From NCBI GenBank assembly GCA_045122895.1, contig JBGVIE010000001.1, forward strand, positions 1 through 26,288: DNA of 26,288 bases. Direction: 5' to 3'. A program made the position numbers and the translations under genes. Shown in pieces: positions 7,175-15,034 of this stretch; within the stretch, counting starts at the first letter, position 1; every line of letters begins with the position of its first letter. The notes below the pieces were generated by a model that saw only the letters and a list, made by a program, of their open reading frames with translations, was not told the origin of the DNA and did not search any database. Source of the stretch: RGIG1934 sp045122895 (GTDB taxonomy: Bacteria > Bacillota > Clostridia > Lachnospirales > Lachnospiraceae).

Positions 7175-8332
7175 ATGAGAATTGATAATATTTATAAAGT
7201 TCCAACGCCATGTTATGTGGTAGAGGAGAAAAAGTTAAAGCACAACCTTGAAATCCTAAAATACGTGGCCGATGAGTCAGGAGCGAAGGTGCTTCTGGCT
7301 CAGAAGGCTTTTTCTATGTTCAGGGTTTATCCGTTAATCTCTAAGTATCTGTCTGGTACAACGGCAAGCGGGATATATGAGGCAAGGCTTGGCTTCGAAG
7401 AGATGAAGGGTGGGGAAGTGCATGTGTTTTGTCCGGCATACAAAGAAAAAGATATGGATGAGCTTGTAAAGATATGTGACCATATTATATTTAATTCAGT
7501 TAATCAGTGGAATAAGTTTAAAAATACTATTTTCGCAAATAAAGTCAGTGCAGGGATTAGAGTTAATCCTGAATACTCAGAGGTGGAGACAGATTTGTAC
7601 GACCCTTGTGGTGAATATTCGAGACTTGGGATTAAGGAGGGTGAATTTTTTGCTGCCCTTGAAAATGGTGAACTTGAGGGGATTGATGGAATACATTTTC
7701 ATACTATGTGTGAACAGGGGGCAGACACTCTGGAGAGAACTCTTGTGGCAGTTGAGAAGCGTTTTGGAAGATTTTTAAAATCAAATCAGTGCAAATGGGT
7801 GAATTTTGGTGGCGGTCATCATATTACAAGAGAATGCTATGACCTCGATTTGCTTATAAGTGAGATTAAGAGAATACGTGACAAATATAGTGTAGAAGTC
7901 TATATAGAACCGGGTGAGGCGATTGCTCTTAATGCGGGTGTACTTATTACTGAGGTTATGGATATAAGAAAAGATGGAAACATATTTATATCTATTCTTG
8001 ATACTTCTGCTGCCTGTCATATGCCGGATGTGCTTGAAATGCCGTACAGACCTTATATTACAGGGTCTTATGTGGCTTTTAAGAAAAAATACACATATAG
8101 ATTTGGAGGTCCTACATGTCTTGCCGGTGACGTAATAGGAGAATACTCTTTTGACGAGGAATTAAAAATCGGTGACAGATTAGAATTTCATGATATGGCA
8201 ATTTATTCCATGGTGAAAAATAACACGTTTAATGGTATGCCATTACCTGCAATTTTGCTTGAAAAATCTGACGGAGAGATTGAGCTTGTAAGGGAATTTT
8301 CCTACGAGGATTTCAAGCAAAGATTAAGCTAA
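7175..8332 (+). CDS. nspC: Carboxynorspermidine/carboxyspermidine decarboxylase
   Basis: A PLP enzyme of the alanine-racemase-fold (fold III) family that decarboxylates carboxy(nor)spermidine to (nor)spermidine. The 385-residue length is normal. The PLP lysine is K44 in LAQKAFSMF. The family-specific IHFHTMCEQGADTL segment, the glycine-rich NFGGGHHIT phosphate-binding loop and YIEPGEA are present. The active-site Cys is C281 in ACHMPDVLEMPYRP, which is diagnostic for this branch against ornithine or diaminopimelate decarboxylases. ATG 7175 lies 26 bp after the dehydrogenase. It is the last gene of the polyamine run; no T-tailed terminator follows, only a palindrome before leuA. Confidence 0.93.
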   Translation: MRIDNIYKVPTPCYVVEEKKLKHNLEILKYVADESGAKVLLAQKAFSMFRVYPLISKYLSGTTASGIYEARLGFEEMKGGEVHVFCPAYKEKDMDELVKICDHIIFNSVNQWNKFKNTIFANKVSAGIRVNPEYSEVETDLYDPCGEYSRLGIKEGEFFAALENGELEGIDGIHFHTMCEQGADTLERTLVAVEKRFGRFLKSNQCKWVNFGGGHHITRECYDLDLLISEIKRIRDKYSVEVYIEPGEAIALNAGVLITEVMDIRKDGNIFISILDTSAACHMPDVLEMPYRPYITGSYVAFKKKYTYRFGGPTCLAGDVIGEYSFDEELKIGDRLEFHDMAIYSMVKNNTFNGMPLPAILLEKSDGEIELVREFSYEDFKQRLS

Positions 8333-8351
8333 CTTAAAATAAATCAATAAA

Positions 8352-8371
8352 AATGATTAAATTTAATCATT
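8352..8371. promoter_or_regulatory. Perfect 20-bp palindrome, candidate operator
   Basis: Positions 8352-8371 read AATGATTAAATTTAATCATT, a perfect 10+10 palindrome with no spacer. It lies 20 bp after nspC and 72 bp before the leuA start. It has only two G/C pairs and no T-run after it, so it is a poor terminator. Symmetry of this kind suits a dimeric DNA-binding protein. The enzyme encoded just downstream has an AraC-type DNA-binding domain on a dimer-forming enzyme core, so autoregulation is a possibility; no binding is shown. Confidence 0.4.
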
Positions 8372-8443
8372 CTAATAGTGTAATATTTGTGATAACATAC
8401 GCCTATACTTGAAACAAATACAAAAAAAGAAAGGATGATTTAT

Positions 8444-10438
8444 GTGAACGCAAATAAATATATGAAACAGTATTTCATGCCGCCTGTGTGTGAGTATGAA
8501 TGGGTGAAAAAAGAATGTATAGAAAAGCCACCGGTTTGGTGTAGTGTAGACCTTCGAGATGGAAATCAGGCTCTTATTGAACCGATGGGACTTGAAGAGA
8601 AAATTGAATTCTTTCAGATGCTTGTAGATATTGGCTTTAAAGAAATCGAAGTTGGTTTTCCGGCTGCTTCTGAGACAGAATACATTTTTATGAGGACTCT
8701 TATTGAGAGAAATATGATTCCTGATGATGTTACGGTTCAGGTGCTCACTCAGGCGAGAGAACACATTATAAAGAAAACTTTTGAGGCTGTAAAGGGAGCA
8801 CCACATGCAGTTATTCATCTTTATAATTCTACCTCTGTTGCACAGAGAGAACAGGTATTTAAGAAGGATAAGGAGCAGATAAAGCAGATAGCTATAAATG
8901 GTGCAAAGATGCTTAAGGAGCTGGCTGATGAGACTGATGGCAATTTTTCTTTTGAGTACAGTCCTGAAAGTTTTTCGGGAACAGAGGTTGAATACGCGCT
9001 TGAAGTATGTAATGCTGTTCTCGATATATGGAAGCCTGACAAAAATAACAAAGCTATCATAAATATCCCTGGTACAGTTGAGACTGCGATGCCGCATGTG
9101 TTTGCGTCACAGGTTGAGTATATGAGCAAAAATCTTAAGTACAGAGATAATGTAATACTCAGTCTTCACCCACACAATGACAGAGGCTGTGGTGTTGCAG
9201 ATGCAGAACTTGGTGCTTTGGCAGGGGCTGACAGAGTGGAGGGAACACTCTTTGGAAATGGTGAGAGAACAGGTAATGTGGATTTAATCACTGTTGCTAT
9301 GAATATGTTTTCTCATGGAATTGATCCCGGTATTGAATTGTCAGATATGCCGACTATAAGGGAGAAATATGAGAGACTTACAAGAATGAATGTAAATCCA
9401 AGACAGCCGTACGCCGGTGATCTTGTTTTTACTGCATTTTCAGGTTCTCATCAGGATGCTATTTCAAAAGGAATGACATACAGAGAAGAGAAAAAGTGTG
9501 AAAAATGGACAGTTCCATATCTGCCAATTGACCCTGTAGATGTTGGAAGAACTTATGATTCTGATGTGATAAGAATCAACAGCCAGTCAGGAAAGGGCGG
9601 CGTAAGCTACATTTTAAAACAGAATTACAGTCTGGCTATACCGGAAAAAATGCGTGAGAAAGTTGGGTACGCAGTAAAACAGGTATCAGATGAAGAACAC
9701 AAGGAATTATCACCGCAGTGGGTGTACGAGATTTTTGAAAATCAGTTCATAGTCCCTACGCCTGTATTTACAATTCCGGAATGTCATTTCAGACAGAATG
9801 AGGGAATAATGGCTGAATCGACGATTGTGTGTGGTGACAAGAAGACGATTGTAGATGCCAATGGTAATGGTCGTCTTGATGCTGTGAGCAATACAATAAA
9901 GCAGTACTTTGGAATCAGCTATGAATTATCAGTGTACGAAGAACATGCATTATCTCATGGTTCATCATCAAAAGCTATGGCGTATGTCGGTATTACATAT
10001 GAAGAGAAAATGTTCTGGGGTGCAGGAATGGATGAAGATATCATAAAGGCTTCGATACATGCTCTTGTGGTGGCAGTAAATAAGCTTCCTGCAATTATGA
10101 ATGATGACCAGTACAAGGATGAAAGATTAATGTCAATGCTCAATTTTATACAGACGAATTATCAACATATAACTCTTGAGCATATGGCAAAACAGTTTCA
10201 TTTGACAGAACCGTATATTTCAAAATACATAAAAGATAAATCAGGAAAGACATTTGGTGAACAGGTTACAAAGGTTAGAATGAAGAGGGCAAGGACTCTT
10301 CTTAAAAATGGAAATATGACAGTTGAAGATATTGCTGTAAGCGTTGGATATCCAAGTGTTGAGCATTTTAACAGAACCTTCAAGAAGATATTTAAGATGA
10401 CTCCTGTTGAGTACAGAAAAGAAAGCAGACATGAATAA
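8444..10438 (+). CDS. leuA: 2-isopropylmalate synthase fused to an AraC-type DNA-binding domain
   Basis: Condenses acetyl-CoA with 2-ketoisovalerate in the first committed leucine step; the core resembles yeast-type LeuA. Counting from GTG 8444 (664 residues), the TIM-barrel motif DLRDGNQAL has R38-D39. Metal ligands H242 and H244 lie in LHPHNDRG, followed by LFGNGERTGNVDL. The LeuA regulatory domain (about 435-555) has DANGNGRLDAV near 471. Residues about 560-664 form a complete AraC/XylS double helix-turn-helix ending IAVSVGYPSVEHFNRTFKKIFKMTPVEYRK. The junction is in one uninterrupted frame. AAAGGA at 8430-8435 overlaps the ATG at 8435, so GTG 8444 (8-nt spacing) is the better start. An ATGTGA start-stop at 8442 overlaps it. 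The ABC ATPase follows after 14 bp. Confidence 0.93.
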   Translation: MNANKYMKQYFMPPVCEYEWVKKECIEKPPVWCSVDLRDGNQALIEPMGLEEKIEFFQMLVDIGFKEIEVGFPAASETEYIFMRTLIERNMIPDDVTVQVLTQAREHIIKKTFEAVKGAPHAVIHLYNSTSVAQREQVFKKDKEQIKQIAINGAKMLKELADETDGNFSFEYSPESFSGTEVEYALEVCNAVLDIWKPDKNNKAIINIPGTVETAMPHVFASQVEYMSKNLKYRDNVILSLHPHNDRGCGVADAELGALAGADRVEGTLFGNGERTGNVDLITVAMNMFSHGIDPGIELSDMPTIREKYERLTRMNVNPRQPYAGDLVFTAFSGSHQDAISKGMTYREEKKCEKWTVPYLPIDPVDVGRTYDSDVIRINSQSGKGGVSYILKQNYSLAIPEKMREKVGYAVKQVSDEEHKELSPQWVYEIFENQFIVPTPVFTIPECHFRQNEGIMAESTIVCGDKKTIVDANGNGRLDAVSNTIKQYFGISYELSVYEEHALSHGSSSKAMAYVGITYEEKMFWGAGMDEDIIKASIHALVVAVNKLPAIMNDDQYKDERLMSMLNFIQTNYQHITLEHMAKQFHLTEPYISKYIKDKSGKTFGEQVTKVRMKRARTLLKNGNMTVEDIAVSVGYPSVEHFNRTFKKIFKMTPVEYRKESRHE

Positions 10439-10452
10439 AAAAGGAGAACAAG

Positions 10453-11412
10453 ATGGCATTAGAGGTAAAAAACATTGTAAAAAAATACGGTGAAAAAACA
10501 GTAGTAAATAACATAAGCTTTAAGATGGATAAACCAGGTGTTTATGCACTGCTTGGAACAAACGGAGCTGGAAAGACTACTACTATAAGGATTATTCTGG
10601 GAATGCTTTCTCATGAATCAGGGGAAGTACTATGGAATGGTTCGGCACTTGATCCTATGGTTACAAATGTAGGTTATCTTGCAGAAGAGAGAGGACTTTA
10701 CCCTAAGTATACACTTATGGATCAGTTACTCTATTTTGCAAAGCTTAAAGGGGTAAGCAAAAAGGATGCGCTTATCAGAATTGAAAACTGGGCCAAGAAG
10801 TTAAAGGTAGAGGAGTATATTTATCCGGAGAGAAGCGAAGAAGCTAAAATGCTTAAGAAGGGAAAGAAGCCTAAGAAGAAAACTGCTGATCAGTTATCAA
10901 AGGGTAATCAGCAAAAGATTCAGCTTATGGCAGCGCTTATTTCTGACCCGGATATTATAGTACTTGATGAGCCTCTTAGCGGACTTGACCCTGTGAATGC
11001 AGATTTGTTCAAAGAGATTATTAAAGAAGAAATTGCAAAAGATAAATATATTATTATGTCAAGTCACCAGATGGAGACTATAGAAGAATTCTGTACAGAC
11101 ATTACTATAATGAACAGAGGAGATGCTGTTTTACAGGGAAATCTCAACGAAATCAAAAAGAGCTATGGAAGAGTAAATATGTTCCTGAAATGTGAGCAGG
11201 ATATTGAGAAATACATAAATCAGATGAATTTTGAAAAGGTTGAGAAGAACGCTGAAGGCTACAATATAAAAGTGTCTGACGAGAAGAATGCAAAAGAATT
11301 TTTAAAGGTACTTACAGATAATGATATTGATGTAATAAGGTATGAACTTAGAGAACCGTCACTTCACGAAATCTTTGTTGAAAAGGTAGGTAATGTACAT
11401 GAAGAAGAATGA
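10453..11412 (+). CDS. ABC exporter ATP-binding protein (NatA-like)
   Basis: ATPase subunit of an ABC-2 type exporter. Its 319 residues show Walker A GTNGAGKTT at 35-43, signature LSKGN at 148-152, Walker B IIVLDEP at 168-174 with D-loop SGLDP, and the switch histidine in SSHQMET. A lysine-rich insert (about residues 126-144) sits between the Q-loop region and the signature; it is unusual in size and charge for this family. The C-terminal 90 residues form the accessory domain common in Na+/drug-type exporters. AAAGGAG precedes ATG 10453, 14 bp from leuA, so it is probably co-transcribed. The permease gene overlaps its end by 20 bp. Substrate unknown. Confidence 0.9.
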   Translation: MALEVKNIVKKYGEKTVVNNISFKMDKPGVYALLGTNGAGKTTTIRIILGMLSHESGEVLWNGSALDPMVTNVGYLAEERGLYPKYTLMDQLLYFAKLKGVSKKDALIRIENWAKKLKVEEYIYPERSEEAKMLKKGKKPKKKTADQLSKGNQQKIQLMAALISDPDIIVLDEPLSGLDPVNADLFKEIIKEEIAKDKYIIMSSHQMETIEEFCTDITIMNRGDAVLQGNLNEIKKSYGRVNMFLKCEQDIEKYINQMNFEKVEKNAEGYNIKVSDEKNAKEFLKVLTDNDIDVIRYELREPSLHEIFVEKVGNVHEEE

Positions 11413-12769
11413 TTTTACAGGATGGAAGACAATATTTGATTTTACATTCAGACAGAGCTTTAAAAGTAAATCAAGTATAATTTCAACAGTGATTTTTGCA
11501 GTGATTTGTATTGCTACATTCCCGGTAATGTCCCTTATCGCAGGCAACAAGGAGGTTAAGGAGAGCTCGATAAAAGAAGTGAAAATCATCAACTATACAG
11601 ATGTGGATTTAGTAGATGCGATAAAAACTACTATGTCTGAGAATAAGAAATATAAAAATATTCAATATACTACAGTCAGTGAAAATGATGAAAAATCTTT
11701 AGAGGAAGAATTAAAAATGGCAAAAAGTGACTGCAAGTATATTATGATGGTTTTTTCCCTTGATGAAGAAATGGGATACAAAGCTTCGTTAAAGTATGGC
11801 GATAAATCATCGGTTGACAAGACGGACCTGGAAGAATTTGCGTCAGATATGAATGCAGAGTTTGCAGGCATTATGGCAAAAAGTGTAGGAGTGTCAAAAG
11901 AGACTCTTGATTTGATAAACAAGGACACTACCACTAAGGTCACTACAAACGCAACTAAAGAGTTATTTGAAGAAAAGAAGGATACAAAAGAAAATGGTAT
12001 CAGTATGGGACAGTACGGCGTACTGTTGTTTATGATGACAATTACAGTTTTTATGATTTCACTTTCAGGAGAGGGTGTGTCAGGAACGATTGTAACAGAA
12101 AAGTCGTCAAAAATTGTTGAGGTGCTTCTTACATCAGTAAGACCAATGGCAATTATAACAGGAAAAGTATTGGCAGTATTCTGTGTGTCAGTTATTGAGA
12201 TTGCCATAATGGCAGTTTCACTGTTTATGTCTTATGTTGTTAACGGAAAAGTTATTCCAACAAACTTAAAGGGAGTATTCTCAACAGATGTGTTTGCCGG
12301 TTTATCAGTTGTTAATATAGTAATATCTGTTTTGGTGTTACTTGCGGGAATTATGTTCTACGAAGTACTTGCAGGACTTGTTGGTTCAACAGTTAACAAA
12401 ATCGAAGAGATGGCTGAAGGTATGAAAGCATACCAGATGACAATGGTATTGAGTTCATATGTTACAATAGCACTTGCTATTGTGTGTATGTCAGGAGCCT
12501 ATCCAAAGACATTGGTAGCAGCTGCCTGCATTTTTCCGCTGACAGCTCCGTTCTGTCTTCCGGGCTTTTTGATGCTTGGAAAATTAAGTGTGGCAGTAAG
12601 TATAATTGCAGTTCTTGCTATGCTTGTATTCCTGTTTATGCTTCTTTTATTCACATCTAATGTATATGAAGAGGTAATATATCATAATGGTGAAAGAATG
12701 AAGATAAAAGAAGTTATTGGTTTGTACAGAACTAATGTGAGAAAGGCAGGTGCTGACAGTGAAAAGTAG
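11393..12769 (+). CDS. ABC-2 type permease, NatB-like, first subunit
   Basis: Membrane subunit of the exporter (458 residues). One transmembrane helix is at about residues 28-50. A large, lysine/glutamate-rich extracytoplasmic domain covers about 50-200, and five to six helices follow from about 212. The segment TIVTEKSSKIVEVLLTSVRP is typical of the ABC-2 family coupling loop, followed by ITGKVLAV. The start overlaps the ATPase gene: ATG 11393 has AAAAGG six bases upstream, while ATG 11399 is an alternative. It pairs with the next permease, suggesting a heterodimeric transporter. Neither substrate nor direction is shown directly; the architecture is that of Na+ efflux or antibiotic/peptide-export systems. 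Confidence 0.88.
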   Translation: MYMKKNDFTGWKTIFDFTFRQSFKSKSSIISTVIFAVICIATFPVMSLIAGNKEVKESSIKEVKIINYTDVDLVDAIKTTMSENKKYKNIQYTTVSENDEKSLEEELKMAKSDCKYIMMVFSLDEEMGYKASLKYGDKSSVDKTDLEEFASDMNAEFAGIMAKSVGVSKETLDLINKDTTTKVTTNATKELFEEKKDTKENGISMGQYGVLLFMMTITVFMISLSGEGVSGTIVTEKSSKIVEVLLTSVRPMAIITGKVLAVFCVSVIEIAIMAVSLFMSYVVNGKVIPTNLKGVFSTDVFAGLSVVNIVISVLVLLAGIMFYEVLAGLVGSTVNKIEEMAEGMKAYQMTMVLSSYVTIALAIVCMSGAYPKTLVAAACIFPLTAPFCLPGFLMLGKLSVAVSIIAVLAMLVFLFMLLLFTSNVYEEVIYHNGERMKIKEVIGLYRTNVRKAGADSEK

Positions 12770-14045
12770 AAAAGGATTATTTTCCGGCTGGAAGGAAGTG
12801 TATGCATTTACATTTGAACAGGCTGTATCGCTAAAAAGCTTTAAGATTACAACAATTGGTGTAGCACTTGTTTTATTTCTTCTGGTGGGTTCAATTAATG
12901 TTATATTGGCTGTGAAGGATAAGGAAAAAGAGCCTGCAAAGCTTACGATGGAGTCAGTTGTATTCTATGATGAGACGGGGATTCTTGGAAATAATACACC
13001 TGTTCTTACGAATGATGAAGGTGAAGAAATAAAAGGAATTGAATATGAACTTGCAGATGCTAAAGAGAATGAAAAAGCTGATGTCTTAGAAAAATGCGCA
13101 AAGAAGAAAAACTGCGTTATGGTTCGTATTTACGAAGAAGAAGAATATGTAATAGAAATGCTTGTCCCAAAGGATTGTGATGTAAGTAAGAAATCAGGAA
13201 AAGAGCTTTTGAAAAGCGTTGAGAATTACTTTAAAATCAATAAGATAATGTCCACAGGAGAGGATGTTGACACTCTTATGAAGATTATGATGCCTGTGAA
13301 TATTTCCAGAAGTATTGCAGGTGAGGAGGAGGATACTCTTGGAGAGGAGATAATAAAAATGCTTCTTCCAATGGTGTTTTCATTCTTTATGTACATGATG
13401 CTTCTAATCTACGGACAGAGTATCAGCAAGAGTGTAATATCTGAAAAGGTATCAAAGCTTATGGAGACTATGCTTACAAGTGTGAAGCCATATGCGATTA
13501 TTACAGGAAAAGTATTTGGTATGTGTACAGTTGCAATTGCACAGTTTGTGATTTGGGTTGCAGCAGTGATTGGGGGATTTTTTGCAGGTGATGTGGTAGC
13601 AAAAGCAGTTAACCCGGGACATGATAATATAGTTCTTGAAGCGATTAATTTCGTAAGAGAAGATGCAGGAAGTGCTTTTTCCGTATCGTCGATAGTGATT
13701 TTTGTAATACTTGCCTGTATAGGCTTTGTTATGTACTGTGTGTTTGCAGCACTTGTTTCATCAGGTGTTAAAAGGGCAGAGGAACTTAACGGACCTCTTG
13801 CAATTTACAACATAATTGTTATAATTGGATTTTTTATGTCATATATGTTACCGTTAAGTGTTAATACAGGAAAAATCGAATTTATCAACTATATACCACT
13901 TACTGCGGTGTTTAAGCTACCTGTAGATGTATTGCTCAATAATGTGAATAATATTACTACAACTATAGGAAGTGCTATTATAGTAGTGTTTACAATGGTT
14001 CTAATAATTGTTACGGGAAAAATCTATAAGAAAAAAGTATTTTAA
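12759..14045 (+). CDS. ABC-2 type permease, second subunit
   Basis: A second, non-identical permease (about 428 residues) with the same plan: one N-terminal helix at about residues 28-46, an extracytoplasmic acidic/lysine-rich region, then the membrane block. The coupling-loop segment SVISEKVSKLMETMLTSVKP and ITGKVFGM match the first permease, so the two look like ancient duplicates. GTG 12759 with GGCAGG eight bases upstream is preferred over the in-frame GTG at 12750, which is only 3 nt from AAAGG. It overlaps the first permease by 11 bp, which suggests translational coupling. The FINYIPLTAVFKLP segment near the C-terminus is common in this family. No terminator is seen after it. Confidence 0.87.
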   Translation: MKSRKGLFSGWKEVYAFTFEQAVSLKSFKITTIGVALVLFLLVGSINVILAVKDKEKEPAKLTMESVVFYDETGILGNNTPVLTNDEGEEIKGIEYELADAKENEKADVLEKCAKKKNCVMVRIYEEEEYVIEMLVPKDCDVSKKSGKELLKSVENYFKINKIMSTGEDVDTLMKIMMPVNISRSIAGEEEDTLGEEIIKMLLPMVFSFFMYMMLLIYGQSISKSVISEKVSKLMETMLTSVKPYAIITGKVFGMCTVAIAQFVIWVAAVIGGFFAGDVVAKAVNPGHDNIVLEAINFVREDAGSAFSVSSIVIFVILACIGFVMYCVFAALVSSGVKRAEELNGPLAIYNIIVIIGFFMSYMLPLSVNTGKIEFINYIPLTAVFKLPVDVLLNNVNNITTTIGSAIIVVFTMVLIIVTGKIYKKKVF

Positions 14046-14063
14046 TGAAAAATTTGCTTTTAA

Positions 14064-14091
14064 TTAGTTAAAAAAATTGGTATTATATACT
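14064..14091 (+). promoter_or_regulatory. Candidate sigma-A promoter for the PP2C gene
   Basis: TTAGTT at 14064-14069 and TATACT at 14086-14091 are 16 bp apart, giving a plausible housekeeping promoter 34 bp before the start codon. The -35 is a moderate match, the -10 a good one. It would uncouple the phosphatase gene from the ABC genes upstream. Confidence 0.45.
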
Positions 14092-14124
14092 ATATGGAAA
14101 TACGAAAATTCTTTTGGAGGAACT

Positions 14125-14862
14125 ATGCAGATAACATATAGTATGCTGACTGATAAGGGTGGTCGTCGTAATAACGAGGATTCAGTTGGTACATATGAAT
14201 TGGATAATGAATACTGCTTTGTGTTGGCAGATGGTCTTGGTGGGCATGGACGTGGTGAAGTGGCCTCAAGACTTGTTGTCGAGACAACCGGAGAAGTTTT
14301 TAGAAAGGAAGGCTTAAGTGAGTATTTTATGCGTGAAGCATTTGAGATAAGCCAGGAGACTTTGATGGACAAGCAGATGCGTGAAGATGCTTATGACGAG
14401 CTGAAGACTACGCTTTCAATCATTGCGATAGGTAAAGAAAGCATAGCCTACGGACATATTGGAGATTCAAGGATATATATGTTTCAGGGAAAGAAGCTTG
14501 TCAGTCAGACGAAGGACCATTCTGTTCCTCAGATGTTAGTGACTATTGGGGAGATAACTGAAAAGGAAATCAGGTATCATCCGGACAGAAGTAAGCTTTT
14601 GCATGTTATGGGAGCTGAATGGGAGCGTCCAAAATACGAGATAGTAGAGAACATAGATGTGACTGGGGGTCTCTCTTTTTTGGTATGTAGCGACGGCTTT
14701 TGGGAACATATAGATGAAAAACAGATGCTCAACTGTCTTAAGAAGGCAGGAAGCGTCGAAGAATGGATTTCCTCTATGCAGAAAATAGTTGTCGATACAG
14801 GAGCTTCGCTGGATAAAAATATGGATAATTATTCCGCAATCGGAATATGGATAAGAGATTAG
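14125..14862 (+). CDS. PP2C-family Ser/Thr protein phosphatase
   Basis: Metal-dependent (Mn2+/Mg2+) protein phosphatase of the bacterial PrpC/Stp type, 245 residues, cytoplasmic, no membrane segment. Metal-binding motifs are complete: RRNNED with D19, ADGLGGHG with D36, HIGDSR with D114, CSDGFW with D190 and DNYSAI with D234. GGAGG at 14116-14120 lies four bases before ATG 14125. An in-frame ATG further upstream at 14077 lacks a good site and would overlap the promoter. It is followed by two hairpins and then by a Ser/Thr kinase gene, its likely partner: the phosphatase would reverse that kinase's phosphorylations. The kinase has its own promoter, so the two can be set independently. Confidence 0.93.
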   Translation: MQITYSMLTDKGGRRNNEDSVGTYELDNEYCFVLADGLGGHGRGEVASRLVVETTGEVFRKEGLSEYFMREAFEISQETLMDKQMREDAYDELKTTLSIIAIGKESIAYGHIGDSRIYMFQGKKLVSQTKDHSVPQMLVTIGEITEKEIRYHPDRSKLLHVMGAEWERPKYEIVENIDVTGGLSFLVCSDGFWEHIDEKQMLNCLKKAGSVEEWISSMQKIVVDTGASLDKNMDNYSAIGIWIRD

Positions 14863-14898
14863 TTATCTCAGTTAGAGGATGATATCTGACTGAGATAA
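14863..14898 (+). other. Stable hairpin directly after the PP2C stop codon
   Basis: Positions 14863-14876 pair with 14885-14898 over 14 bp with one G-T wobble, closing an 8-nt loop. It begins at the first base after the TAG stop. No T-run follows, so it may protect the mRNA 3' end rather than terminate; the true terminator is the next hairpin. Confidence 0.55.
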
Positions 14899-14912
14899 AA
14901 GTCTCCGGCATT

Positions 14913-14957
14913 AATGCCTAATAATTCGCAGATAAATGCAAATTATTAGGCATTTTT
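14913..14957 (+). terminator. Rho-independent terminator after the PP2C gene
   Basis: A perfect 14-bp stem (14913-14926 with 14941-14954) encloses a 14-nt loop. The stem's last bases merge into a run of five T at 14953-14957. It ends the phosphatase transcript before the kinase promoter at 14961. Confidence 0.85.
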
Positions 14958-14960
14958 GAA

Positions 14961-14989
14961 TTGCAATAAAATGGTATTAGTGATATACT
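14961..14989 (+). promoter_or_regulatory. Sigma-A-type promoter for the kinase gene
   Basis: TTGCAA at 14961-14966 and TATACT at 14984-14989 are exactly 17 bp apart. It lies just after the terminator and 46 bp before the kinase ATG, with a GGGAGGAG Shine-Dalgarno at 15022-15029 in between. Confidence 0.75.
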
Positions 14990-15034
14990 ATTAATAGACT
15001 TTATAATGACTAACAAATGTAGGGAGGAGTAAAT

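Noticed and set aside
8352..8371. Palindrome as terminator of the polyamine operon
   Set aside because: The stem is almost all A-T and no run of T follows.
8333..8443. T-box or leucine attenuator before leuA
   Set aside because: The 102-111 bp gap is too short for a T-box, no T-box sequence (TGGN) context or terminator/antiterminator pair is seen, and no leucine-rich leader peptide is present.
8372..9097. Long minus-strand open frame antisense to leuA
   Set aside because: It is a shadow of the leuA coding frame; composition is rich in Phe, Leu, Tyr and Arg with no domain, and it has no start signals.
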